Shown: positions 17,101-23,878, counted from the first letter of the stretch. The stretch: 53,932 bases of DNA from Clostridia bacterium (GCA_017559995.1 JAFYPP010000089.1:1-53932), one strand, 5' to 3'. Notes: generated by a model from the sequence alone, not told the origin. Made by a program: numbers and translations.

Positions 17101-19461
17101 ATCGCCGGTGGTATTGATGACGATATCCGCACCGGAGCCGTCCACACGCAGACCGTTGGCAGTTTCGTTTTTATTCTCGTATCCCGACACGGTCGCAGCA
17201 AAGGATGCGCTGTTTTTGATGTCGATGCCGTTCTGCGCACGGATGCCATAAGAAGTGTATCCGGAAACATTGTTCTGTTCGAGCGTGACGGAAACATCTG
17301 CACCGCCGGAGAGAGTCACTTTACCATTCGGCGCATAGATACCGACCAGTTCACCGTACCAGGTGTCGGCTATCGTCAGCTTGCCGGAATTGCCGGAAGT
17401 GATGGTGATGTCGCCGTTCTCGCTCATAAGGCCCACCGTGCCGCCGTTGAAGGTCAGGGTGTTTTCGCCCCGGAGATCCACGGTGATGTCCTTGTTGCTG
17501 TAGATGTTGTCACCGGTGAAGTCTTTGAGATACAGCGTTCCGTTTGACGGATTAAAGTATGCCGTGCAGCCGTCGGAACCAAGCGTACCTGTATTCGAAA
17601 CTTCGCCGTTCACCAGATACTGCATGGTGGCGGTCAAGGTGCGCTTAGAGGACTTGCCGTTGTTGATGATGACCTGATCCGCATTGTCGGGGATATCCTC
17701 ATACACGGCAGTCAGGGCCACATCACGGGTGGGCATGGTGAACTTGACGGTAACGGAGTTTTTGCTGGTGCCTTCCACAAAGGTGAGGCCGTCCACGCCG
17801 CTCCATTCTTTGAACTGCTGTCCGCTGGGGGCGGTGTTTGCCGTGACGGTGACAATAGAATCCACAGCGCAGGTGGCTTTGGTGCTATCGCCGATCTTGC
17901 CGCCGGTCACGCTGACCTCATAGGCACTCTTGGGGCCCCAGTCAATGGTGAAGGGTTCGCTGTAGAACCATTTGTAGGCGGTATCGCCTGGGTTTCTCCC
18001 GGCGGGGGCATTGTAGTCATACTGCACCGCGATATAATAAGTGCCATTTCCCGCGTAGCCATAGCCTGCCACATAAGGTGCTCCACGCTCTATCAGAGCA
18101 GGCGCGTCACCGGACGGCAAGTAGCCACCCGAAGCGTCACCAACGTTTTCGGTAGTGATCTTCCGGCCATAAACCGTTTGAGCCTGATCGTAAAGCTTAA
18201 AGCTGACAGAGCCGGTTTTGTATTTCTCGCCATCGACCTCCACGGTTTCGCTGGAGAGGTTGAAGGTCGGAACGCCAACGAATGCCTGATACATGGCGTG
18301 GAGCTGAACGGGCTGTGAGCCGATCTTCAGCTGAATGATGCGGTCGTTGGCATCGGTGCCATTGACGTATTGCGGTGTGCCGTAGTCAGTCTGCCACTTG
18401 AGGAAGGGAAGGCCAACATCGGTCGCCGGCGTCCGGATCGTCGCGATCTCGCCCACCAGATATTCCTGGATATCCACGACCTCTTCGCCAGAGGGGTAAT
18501 AGCCGGTGCCGATGATCACGGTGCTCTTGTTGGTGCCATAGCGATAGGTGGAGGTAATGGTTTTACCGTAGTTAGAACCTAACTCGAAACGTTTATCGTC
18601 ATCGACCTCGGTACGGACGGCGAAGTTGGACGCCGCATAAGTCCACGCAGGCAAGGCGTCTGTAGCCTTGTTGTCGTGCAGATAATACGTCAGCGCCATG
18701 GTACCGACCTTGGTCAGCACGTTGCTGCCGTTGGGGTTATAGACCGGGCAAAAGGAAAAATCCTCATGATCATTCGTGTCGATTTTCACATCGCCGTTCG
18801 TATTCACGATGATTTTCTTTCCGCTGCCGTCCACATACAGACCAACGACACCGTATAGGGCAGTGTTGTTGCCATTGTTTTCAAGATCAGCGTTGAAAGA
18901 AGCATCTTCCAGAATCTCAATGCCGCCATTGGCGTGGATGCCGTAGAGTCGTTCATCGTGGGAAGACGCAATAAATTCCAGATTTACGTTGACCGAAACA
19001 CCGTCAGAGAGGGTCACCTTGCCCGCAGGGGCGCTGATGCCCTTTACCACACCATCGGGCGATGGACCGCCAATGTTCAGTGTACCGTGGCCCTTGATCG
19101 TCAAATCGCCGGTCTCTGCCCGAATGCCGACATCAGTGCCGTTGAGAGCGATACTGTTGCTGCCATTGAGCAGAACGGTAATTTCGCCGTTTGCAATTAC
19201 ATAGGCGCCGACATAACCCTGAAGGGTCAGCGTGTTGTTCGCCACATCAAAATATGCAGTACACTCATCCATGCCCAGTGTGCCGGATGTAGCCGATCCT
19301 TTGCCCACCAGATAGGGCCTTTCGGCGGTCAGCTCCACTTCCGTAGCACCGGGCAACATGGTGACTTTGGTTGCCGCTGTTCCCGCCGCCAGCGATGTGG
19401 CGGGCAGCATACCGATGACCATGGCGAGGGTCAAGAGAATGCTTAAAATTCGTTTTTTCAT
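14185..19461 (-). CDS. Giant secreted surface protein with three repeated beta-helix-like modules
   Basis: About 1758 residues. A signal peptide ends near SLAAG. Three long modules (about 20-280, 610-880 and 1110-1370) repeat the same signatures: a Gly-rich entry, CTAYFD or CVAWYD, TLxLQxY, ITVxLxGxNxI and a ladder of GDITI strands, suggesting a beta-helix. Between and after them are a Flg_new_2-like repeat (about 520-600), cadherin-like strands, an ASH-like module (near 1410-1510) and an InlB B-type repeat (VVFLAEDGTTI to FLGWYTDDGELFDF, near 1515-1580). The last 75 residues (DSGTLIVAQYNGGKMVAVQT to APLCEAKDF) match the tail of the cohesin-like protein. No SLH, LPXTG or dockerin is seen. GGAG eight bases before 19461 favours that ATG over 19467. 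Probably the adhesin cargo of the island. Confidence 0.85.
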   Translation of the reverse strand: MKKRILSILLTLAMVIGMLPATSLAAGTAATKVTMLPGATEVELTAERPYLVGKGSATSGTLGMDECTAYFDVANNTLTLQGYVGAYVIANGEITVLLNGSNSIALNGTDVGIRAETGDLTIKGHGTLNIGGPSPDGVVKGISAPAGKVTLSDGVSVNVNLEFIASSHDERLYGIHANGGIEILEDASFNADLENNGNNTALYGVVGLYVDGSGKKIIVNTNGDVKIDTNDHEDFSFCPVYNPNGSNVLTKVGTMALTYYLHDNKATDALPAWTYAASNFAVRTEVDDDKRFELGSNYGKTITSTYRYGTNKSTVIIGTGYYPSGEEVVDIQEYLVGEIATIRTPATDVGLPFLKWQTDYGTPQYVNGTDANDRIIQLKIGSQPVQLHAMYQAFVGVPTFNLSSETVEVDGEKYKTGSVSFKLYDQAQTVYGRKITTENVGDASGGYLPSGDAPALIERGAPYVAGYGYAGNGTYYIAVQYDYNAPAGRNPGDTAYKWFYSEPFTIDWGPKSAYEVSVTGGKIGDSTKATCAVDSIVTVTANTAPSGQQFKEWSGVDGLTFVEGTSKNSVTVKFTMPTRDVALTAVYEDIPDNADQVIINNGKSSKRTLTATMQYLVNGEVSNTGTLGSDGCTAYFNPSNGTLYLKDFTGDNIYSNKDITVDLRGENTLTFNGGTVGLMSENGDITITSGNSGKLTIADTWYGELVGIYAPNGKVTLSGGADVSVTLEQNNVSGYTSYGIRAQNGIDIKNSASFAATVSGYENKNETANGLRVDGSGADIVINTTGDVTIDTSATDGTYYGSHAVYNASGKNILTNVGTMTLKWDDCKYDMGGSTIEADASPEWSYPEGAFKKVETEDETYHGRWTTVYTANYYIAVTDLAAPAPGTNSTQNSSITFSDNMNCKVTPAWYDANGSDDFDKFEAGETYTLYLNFSRTDSAAFPEASKLSITVNGEDAEFTLDGTLLVIEKQFTVATPLTSAAATVAIPVGGRLPSFDAAVPDGASYAAKDIENNYYYKGVSWTDADGDSVNISTPFVAGETYTLKVWLKAIGNTFTAPALVSATLNGGEAGVTKGDDASEIIISRTFVAADPNAKVTVNYGKGTYIEADLTVDTPYLIYDGNFYEAAATDALEENESCVAWYDAAANELILQGYEGFTIYSEGDLNIKLVGDNTITINGYTKGLESANGDITVTSDSYGTLTINSTWPGECAGIYAPNGSVTLAGSAVVATNMNSGNNSTYTAYGILAETGITITYSSSFTATCTASQSDEGANGLRVNGEGADIVINTFGNVTIDTSGNQGTYDGSHPVYNAGGGDNILKKVGTMTLIWWENSYQDYGAHADASPAWTLDGPFDKTETTDEIYASKKTTVYKSAEPVYEISVNPTALEFSGIPSADRQTLTITNTGNMTLTQDIGIHLTGANASAFIVDGTPVGKNLAPGESVTVEILSNSGLERGTYTAQLNLYSSELGVETNVPVKFTALANYSVVFLAEDGTTIIDKQNVMEGETVTKPEDPEDPAGVDRPFLGWYTDDGELFDFDTSITENTYLTPKFKTHEITAVEVNVTAPAAGGTPSYEVVLPEGAGYVIHDRDDFGYTNGMMWEKHEGGTTTMTAADKFEVGKSYTFTVLIKPKAGYEFYYAEGNETTKPDVTVTMNGETATFKKDGYWLIVQRTFTIKGTTLSGSTTDGIKVTVENLKDSGTLIVAQYNGGKMVAVQTMTVSADGTYTMNGLTHKSGCTYKAFLVNSTSYAPLCEAKDF

Positions 19462-19526
19462 ATTCATCGCTCCTTTTTCAGAGTGCGTTTTCTCCGCTAA
19501 GTTATAGTTAAGTAAATTTTACCAAA

Positions 19527-19566
19527 AAAAAAAAAAACAAGGCTTTTATGAAAAAAGCCTTGTTTT
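19527..19566 (-). terminator. Terminator of the serine resolvase gene
   Basis: Perfect 14-bp stem (19534-19547 with 19553-19566) followed on the minus strand by an unbroken run of about 14 T. It separates the resolvase from the surface-protein gene 70 bp downstream. Confidence 0.9.
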
Positions 19567-19604
19567 CGAAACGATTCCAATATTATCATGCTGTGAACAG
19601 TCGC

Positions 19605-20174
19605 TTACCGGCTCACTTTTCGGGCACGAATCAGCGTACTTTTACTGATCCCCGTCAGTTTTTCCACCTGTCCATAAGATTGCCCACTCTCCAAAAGTTG
19701 GAGCGCATGGTTGATCTGTGTTGGCAGGTATTTTTTCGGTCTCCCCTCTCGATAATTCGGATCTTGTCTGGCGATGGCTTTGCCCGTCTGGGTGCGCTCC
19801 ACGATCATACCACGTTCATACTCTGCGAACGCAAGCATCACGGTGAGAATTAGATTGCCGGTAAGGGTGTTCTCGATCAAGCCCATGTTCAGGATATGTA
19901 CACGGACTCCCCTTTCAAATAAACTTCTGACGGTCTCAACGCCTTCAATGGCCGTTCTTGCAAAACGATCCAGCTTGCACACCACCAAGGTATCCCCTTC
20001 TTGGAGGCGGCACAGCAGCTTTTGAAACTTTGGTCTTGCCATGGTCTTGCCACTGCAAGCCTCTTCTATGATCTCTTGACAGCCATACTTCTCCAACGCA
20101 GCAACCTGACTTTCCAGACTGTTGCCATCCCGACACTGTCCCAACGTGGACACTCTCGCATACCCGTATATCAT
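19605..20174 (-). CDS. Serine recombinase of the resolvase/invertase family
   Basis: 189 residues. The N-terminal catalytic domain starts [12 protein letters not shown] with the nucleophile Ser9; KLDRFAR carries the conserved arginines and [12 protein letters not shown] begins the long E helix. A Hin/Tn3-type helix-turn-helix closes the protein ([18 protein letters not shown]). Its size and architecture fit small resolvases and DNA invertases rather than large serine integrases. Such enzymes resolve cointegrates or flip short segments; no clear pair of inverted crossover sites was found around the adjacent surface-gene promoter, so the substrate is unknown. AGGAGG seven bases before the ATG at 20174 sets the start. 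It is the only gene between the adhesin and the SprT-like gene. Confidence 0.92.
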   Translation of the reverse strand: MIYGYARVSTLGQCRDGNSLESQVAALEKYGCQEIIEEACSGKTMARPKFQKLLCRLQEGDTLVVCKLDRFARTAIEGVETVRSLFERGVRVHILNMGLIENTLTGNLILTVMLAFAEYERGMIVERTQTGKAIARQDPNYREGRPKKYLPTQINHALQLLESGQSYGQVEKLTGISKSTLIRARKVSR

Positions 20175-20276
20175 CAAAAAACCTCCTGATTTATGATCCT
20201 ATTATATGACACCGTGAAAAGCCTTGATTTTACGCAGACTCTGCACCAGTGCCAAAACTTAAAAGTTACGAAGATG

Positions 20277-20323
20277 CGAGGGGGGATTTGGTCAGCTTAT
20301 ATAGCCCCCAAAGTTCCCCCTCG
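20277..20323. other. Structured G/C-rich hairpin between resolvase and SprT-like gene
   Basis: CGAGGGGG (20277-20284) pairs perfectly with CCCCCTCG (20316-20323), and TTTGG with CCAAA inside. No T-tract follows on either strand. The gap 20175-20332 holds no gene. Possible recombination site or structured RNA. Confidence 0.35.
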
Positions 20324-20332
20324 TTTTGAAGT

Positions 20333-20980
20333 TCACATTTCAAGCACCATCTGCTCCCGACAGTCGAGACAGCCGATGTTCACGTTTTTGGTAGCCCGTA
20401 CCGAATTGCCGCAGCAAGGGCAGATATACTTGCGGGTGCTGGATGCTTTTCGGGGCAGCGTGTTCCCTGTTCCGCTGTGGGTTCCTGTGCCCGGAGCATG
20501 AAAGCCGGTAAACTCGTTGCGGTTGAGCAAAATATCCGTCAGGCCATTTTCGATAATGAAGTCCAACAGTTCCTCGGTGGGTGCAGTGTGTGCCCAACCG
20601 TACTTGTCGCTGTGCTCCACTGCAAGCCCCCGTGCTTCGGCAGCATCCTTGAAGCGTCGGTTATGATAAGTATATCCCCTGCTCGTGTCTTTCACCCCGT
20701 TTTCAAAGTTGTAGTAGTGCACCATTTCATGAAGTAAGGTAGCCGTGACTTCTTCAATGGGGCGTGCCAGTGTACCGGCTCCGATGTTGATCTCATGGGT
20801 GGCTCCCAGTTTGGAAACCCAGGTATCCTCACTGAGTGAGAAGTGCCCGTATGCTTTGGGCGTAGATTGGATGGTGATGGTTGGTCTTGAAAGCGTAGAT
20901 TCAAAATACGCCTGATTGAGAAGGTCAAAAATCTTGTTCAGGTAACCGGCAACTCGGTTGTAACTTGTCAGCTGTTTCAT
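20333..20980 (-). CDS. SprT-like zinc metalloprotease-fold protein
   Basis: 215 residues. The SprT-like domain carries the zinc-protease motif HEMVH (84-88) after EEVTATLL, with a downstream histidine-rich segment (YTYHNRRF) supplying a further ligand. A C-terminal zinc ribbon (CPCC, then CLDC) is present. The family includes the DNA-protein crosslink protease Spartan; small SprT-like proteins are common on mobile elements and plasmids, where their role is unproven. The open frame extends to 21106, but GGAG eight bases before the ATG at 20980 and the domain boundary favour the shorter form. The gene lies 122 bp after the small conserved gene at 21103-21381 and is probably transcribed with it from the promoter at 21431-21459. 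Confidence 0.87.
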   Translation of the reverse strand: MKQLTSYNRVAGYLNKIFDLLNQAYFESTLSRPTITIQSTPKAYGHFSLSEDTWVSKLGATHEINIGAGTLARPIEEVTATLLHEMVHYYNFENGVKDTSRGYTYHNRRFKDAAEARGLAVEHSDKYGWAHTAPTEELLDFIIENGLTDILLNRNEFTGFHAPGTGTHSGTGNTLPRKASSTRKYICPCCGNSVRATKNVNIGCLDCREQMVLEM

Positions 20981-21102
20981 TTTGTGCTCTCCTTCTTGAA
21001 TTTGGAGAGAGGGCAAGTTATAATGTCCTTGCCCCCTCCTGTTGGTTGTGGGTGAAGCTCTTTGCCTGTGGCTTTGGTCGGCGTTCAGGCAAGGGGCTTT
21101 TT

Positions 21103-21381
21103 TCATGCGCTGATAGTAAATCTGCGACTGGCGCTCTGCTTGATGAAGCTCTTGTACATGTCAGGCAGTGCCTTTTTAAATGCGGTGGAATCAAATCGCT
21201 GTGTCAGGACGCTTGTCCATCGGATGGTGAATCTTCCCACTTGCAGCTCCTCGGTATCTCTTAATAACATTTCCTGTTTGATCAGATCCCGAAGCTGCTC
21301 GGCTTCTGCCCGTGCTTCCTCGATCAGGTTCTCCCATTCCTGCAGTTTTTCAATGTGCTGAACCAATTCCATAGATGACAT
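21103..21381 (-). CDS. Conserved small mobile-element protein, function unknown
   Basis: 92 residues: an N-terminal coiled-coil helix (HIEKLQEWENLIEEARAEAE), then a compact region VGRFTIRWTSVLTQRFDSTA and a basic tail SASRRFTIS. I recognise this layout from uncharacterised proteins of Firmicutes plasmids and integrative elements; no function is known to me. GGAGCGTAAAAA sets the ATG at 21381. It is first in a minus-strand unit under a consensus promoter with an 18-bp operator in its spacer, so expression is probably repressor-controlled. Confidence 0.75.
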   Translation of the reverse strand: MSSMELVQHIEKLQEWENLIEEARAEAEQLRDLIKQEMLLRDTEELQVGRFTIRWTSVLTQRFDSTAFKKALPDMYKSFIKQSASRRFTISA

Positions 21382-21430
21382 TTTTTACGCTCCTTTTTCG
21401 TGTTTTTTGTGATCGCCTTTCAGCATCTTT

Positions 21431-21459
21431 ATTATAGCATACTGGTACCAGTATGTCAA
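21431..21459 (-). promoter_or_regulatory. Perfect consensus promoter for the small conserved and SprT-like genes
   Basis: Minus strand TTGACA (21459-21454), 17-bp spacer, TATAAT (21436-21431): both boxes match the consensus exactly. The spacer is filled by the operator palindrome. Confidence 0.85.
21438..21455. promoter_or_regulatory. Operator O1, perfect 18-bp palindrome
   Basis: CATACTGGTACCAGTATG reads the same on both strands and lies within the promoter spacer, where a bound repressor would block RNA polymerase. The half-site CATACTGG recurs at 21504. Confidence 0.8.
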
Positions 21460-21503
21460 ATTGCAGATTATACAACATTTCATTATGGTTTTTGTGCATT
21501 TAG

Positions 21504-21521
21504 CATACTGGAACCACCATG
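21504..21521. promoter_or_regulatory. Operator O2, imperfect copy of O1
   Basis: CATACTGGAACCACCATG keeps the left half-site of O1 exactly and part of the right. It sits 10 bp before the -10 box of the RHH gene, where it would cover the -35 region. Confidence 0.7.
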
Positions 21522-21531
21522 CCCATTGTGA

Positions 21532-21537
21532 TATAAT
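21532..21537 (+). promoter_or_regulatory. -10 box of the RHH regulator gene
   Basis: TATAAT about 20 bp before the start codon, with no good -35 box; O2 occupies that place. The predicted transcript start nearly abuts the Shine-Dalgarno GAGG (21545-21548). Confidence 0.55.
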
Positions 21538-21555
21538 AAGGTGCGAGGTGATATG

Positions 21556-21735
21556 ATGGGCAAGACTTCCAACCAGTCAAAGGACAAATACAACGCCAAG
21601 GCGTACGATGATATCCGTCTGCGTGTACCAAAGGGACAAAAGGAGCGTATTCAGGCATATGCAGAGCAGAACGGCGAGAGCTTGAACGGCTTTCTGAATC
21701 GGCTGATAGAACAGGAACTCAACAAGAATAAGTAA
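21556..21735 (+). CDS. Small ribbon-helix-helix (Arc-type) regulator
   Basis: 59 residues with the RHH pattern: a short beta strand IRLRVPKGQ for DNA contact, helix KERIQAYAEQN, turn GESLN, then helix GFLNRLIEQEL. Arc/MetJ-type proteins bind short palindromic operators as dimers of dimers. The two CATACTGG operators lie directly upstream, so autorepression and control of the divergent unit are likely. The frame opens at GTG 21541, but GAGG seven bases before ATG 21556 favours that start. It is not adjacent to any recognisable toxin, so I call it a regulator rather than an antitoxin. Confidence 0.82.
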   Translation: MGKTSNQSKDKYNAKAYDDIRLRVPKGQKERIQAYAEQNGESLNGFLNRLIEQELNKNK

Positions 21736-21738
21736 ATC

Positions 21739-21787
21739 GAACGGCACCCTGGGGTAGCAAAAACCTCAGAGTGCCGTTCTTTTTTTC
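21739..21787 (+). terminator. Terminator of the RHH regulator
   Basis: Outer stem GAACGGCAC with GTGCCGTTC (21739-21747, 21771-21779) plus inner pairing, then CTTTTTTT. The 130 bp that follow, to 21918, show no gene or clear signal. Confidence 0.85.
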
Positions 21788-21918
21788 ATATTATTACTAG
21801 GTGATCGTTCTTATCACTGATTGGAGATGTAAGGATTCGTTACATGCTTCTCCCCTTCCGATCCTACGGCCGAACGTGCGCATCCATATTTCAAACAAAC
21901 CATTGTACCATTCGATCA

Positions 21919-22830
21919 TTAGACCTTTAGGTTTGTCAGCGGGCTAGATTTTGTGGCCAGCGTGACGATGCTTTCATCCTGCATGGACTGAAGGTAGCGT
22001 TTGGTGATGTTAATGTTTTCGTGTCCAAGGAGGCGGGACAGGGAGTATACATCCAGCCCGTTCTTCAAATTAGCCTGCGCATAATAGTGCCGTGCGGTAT
22101 GTGGCGAGCAACGGATGGTTGACCGAACATTGGCACGTTCATTGGCCTGTGTGAAAATATGTTCCAGGGCTTCTTTTGTAAGCATCCGTCCTGTTCTGGA
22201 CAAAAAGTACCGATCATCCTTCAGCGTATTATCAAAGAAATAGGCATCCTTCATCCGCTCATATTTGATCATCAGCTTTTTGACATAAGGTGTCAGGGGC
22301 ACATGCCGTTCCTTGTTGCCCTTGCCGTGAAGAAGAATCACATTATCACGGATATCGGAGGCGGCGATGCTGCAGATCTCAGAGTTTCGTGCGCCTGTGT
22401 CAAATGCAACAGCCAAAATCAGCTTGTTTCTCATGGACAAATAGCTTTTCCCATCGAAGGCTCCGATCAGCCGCCTAACCTCTTCATCGGTGAAGGTGTT
22501 GATCAGCACCTTTCCTTCCCGCTGCCATCGCACCTTCAGCACAGGGTTATCGGAAATATATCCTTCCTCTACCGCATACTTGAAAAAAGCACGCATGGCT
22601 TTGAGAACGCCGTTGATGTAACTCGGTTTGAGTCCCTTTTGAATCAGCTTTTGAAAATACACTTTCAAGTGCGTTGGTTTTATCAGCTGCAATTCTTTCA
22701 GGCCGAACTCACCTTCCAAAAAGTCCAGGCACAGCTTGTTGGTATTGTAGTACCCACTAACCGTTCTTGGTGTTAAGCGTCTTAGTGTACAGTCCAGTCT
22801 GAACTCTGCCAAACATTCCTTTGCTAACAA
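21919..22830 (-). CDS. Tyrosine integrase of the yebC island
   Basis: About 303 residues. The SAM-like core-binding domain (about 1-95, with LTPRTVSGYY) precedes the catalytic domain. All the expected active-site residues are visible: Arg148 (GARNSEI), Lys170 (GKGNKERHVPL), His244 and Arg247 (HTARH), His270 (GHENINITKRY) and the nucleophile Tyr279. It presumably integrates and excises the island at the 21-bp core. The frame opens at 22857, but the first part lies within a terminator hairpin. GAAAGGGTG in the 3' arm is spaced seven bases from TTG at 22830, and the domain begins just after it, so I favour that start. No N-terminal arm-binding domain is evident. Confidence 0.92.
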   Translation of the reverse strand: MLAKECLAEFRLDCTLRRLTPRTVSGYYNTNKLCLDFLEGEFGLKELQLIKPTHLKVYFQKLIQKGLKPSYINGVLKAMRAFFKYAVEEGYISDNPVLKVRWQREGKVLINTFTDEEVRRLIGAFDGKSYLSMRNKLILAVAFDTGARNSEICSIAASDIRDNVILLHGKGNKERHVPLTPYVKKLMIKYERMKDAYFFDNTLKDDRYFLSRTGRMLTKEALEHIFTQANERANVRSTIRCSPHTARHYYAQANLKNGLDVYSLSRLLGHENINITKRYLQSMQDESIVTLATKSSPLTNLKV

Positions 22831-22867
22831 AAAAATCACCCTTTCGCAGTTACGCAAAAAGGTGATT
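22828..22867 (-). terminator. Element-borne yebC terminator overlapping the integrase start
   Basis: Imperfect stem (22834-22847 with 22854-22867) followed on the minus strand by seven T; the last T and next bases form the proposed TTG start. It follows the stop of yebC by 130 bp. The right island inverted repeat (22854-22881) includes its 5' arm. Confidence 0.7.
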
Positions 22868-22881
22868 TTAGATGCATTTTA
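22854..22881 (+). repeat. Right copy of the island inverted repeat
   Basis: GCAAAAAGGTGATT then AGATGCATTTTA, inverted relative to 12824-12853. A weaker second pair (ACAGATGTC then CTCAA) occurs at about 22904 and, inverted, at about 12919-12942. Confidence 0.65.
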
Positions 22882-22998
22882 GGGGGCTTCGTTTCTCAAA
22901 CAGATGTCGCAACTCAAAAGTCGATTTTCAAAAATCGTAACTTTTTCGATTATAAAATCAACTATTTTATTACAAAACATCAGCTTTTGAGAACTATT

Positions 22999-23724
22999 TT
23001 ACTCTTCCCAGTTGTGCCAGACGTCCTGGATGTCGTCGTTGGCTTCCATGACTTCCAGCATCTTCTCCATGTTCTTGATGTCGTCCTCGGAAGTCAGAGC
23101 GGTGTAGGTCTGGGGCACCATCTGGATCTCGGCCTTCAGGAACTCCAGGCCCTCGGCCTTCAGAGCTTCCTTGACGGTCTCGAAATCATCGGGATCGGTG
23201 TAGACCTCGAAGATGTTCTCGTCCACCTGGAAGTCGGCGGCACCGGCCTCCAGAGCCTGCATCATGACGGTCTCCTCGTCCAGATCCTCGCCGTTGATGA
23301 CGATGACGCCCTTCTTGTCGAACTGCCAGGAAACGCAGCCGGAAGCGCCCATGCCCTTACCGTACTTGTCCAGATAATGACGGACTTCGGCGACGGTACG
23401 GTTCTTGTTGTCGGTCAGAGCGTCCACCAGGACGGCGACGCCGCCGGGACCGTAACCTTCATAGGTGACGTGCTCGTAGTTTTCGGTAGCGGCGCCGGAC
23501 TTATACTTGTCCAGAGTGCGCTTGATGTTGTCGTTGGGGACGTTTTCGCTCTTGGCACGGGAAATAACGGCAGCCAGCTTGGAGTTGGAGTTGGGGTCAG
23601 CGCCACCACCCTCCTTGATGGCGATAGCCATCTCGCGGGCGTACTTGGTAAAGATCTTGGCCTTCTTGGCGTCGGCAGCGCCCTTGGTCTTCTGAATATT
23701 ATGCCATTTGGAATGTCCGGACAT
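22999..23724 (-). CDS. yebC: YebC/PmpR-family translation or transcription regulator
   Basis: 241 residues with the family signature at the start, SGHSKWHNIQKTKGAADAKK, then IFTKYAREMAIAIKEGG and the acidic C-terminal half. YebC-family proteins were described as DNA-binding regulators, and more recently as factors that help ribosomes through proline-rich stretches. GGAGGA before the ATG at 23724 sets the start; the frame extends five codons further without support. The last 94 bp were supplied by the island during integration: the native end survives in decayed form at 12680-12794. It is monocistronic with its own promoter. Confidence 0.95.
   Translation of the reverse strand: MSGHSKWHNIQKTKGAADAKKAKIFTKYAREMAIAIKEGGGADPNSNSKLAAVISRAKSENVPNDNIKRTLDKYKSGAATENYEHVTYEGYGPGGVAVLVDALTDNKNRTVAEVRHYLDKYGKGMGASGCVSWQFDKKGVIVINGEDLDEETVMMQALEAGAADFQVDENIFEVYTDPDDFETVKEALKAEGLEFLKAEIQMVPQTYTALTSEDDIKNMEKMLEVMEANDDIQDVWHNWEE
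23093..23113. other. attR-like core inside yebC
   Basis: 21 bp identical to 12774-12794. Left of it the yebC sequence differs at several positions from the displaced copy; right of it the displaced copy has no counterpart. Confidence 0.75.
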
Positions 23725-23781
23725 TGTGGGTTCCTCCATGTATGATAAAATTAAAAAATAAACGCATTTTTCTAATCATCC

Positions 23782-23810
23782 ATTGTAGCACAAGCTTTTA
23801 CCGCTGGCAA
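23782..23810 (-). promoter_or_regulatory. Promoter of yebC
   Basis: Minus strand TTGCCA (23810-23805), 17-bp spacer, TACAAT (23787-23782), about 58 bp before the start. Confidence 0.7.
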
Positions 23811-23878
23811 GTCTTTTTGGGTATAATCCCGCAAAATCATTGCAAAATAACAGCGAAAACCTTGGGAGGTGAAGTGAA

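Larger units (their letters stand above)
12774..23113. mobile_element. Integrated genomic island in the 3' end of yebC (about 10.3 kb)
   Basis: Bounded by 21-bp direct repeats (12774-12794 and 23093-23113). The right end restores an intact yebC 3' end, while the old 3' end is left decayed on the far side. A tyrosine integrase is beside the right end, and a 28-30 bp inverted repeat lies near both ends. Contents: a frameshifted gene, a giant surface protein, a serine resolvase, SprT-like, a small conserved protein and an RHH regulator. Base composition is visibly richer in A+T than the flanks. No relaxase, replication or conjugation gene was found, so it is a small integrative element or a remnant needing help to move. 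Confidence 0.85.

Noticed and set aside
14146..17547. 1133-codon open frame opposite the giant surface protein
   Set aside because: No domain, no ribosome site and mixed composition; the minus strand has a signal peptide and repeated modules across the same bases.
19468..19604. Invertible promoter for the adhesin flanked by recombination sites
   Set aside because: No convincing pair of inverted crossover sites could be found around this gap; the only inverted repeat is the resolvase terminator.
21556..21735. RHH protein as an antitoxin of a toxin-antitoxin pair
   Set aside because: No adjacent toxin-like gene (RelE, MazF, Fic or similar) is present; the next gene in the same direction is none, so a plain autoregulator fits better.
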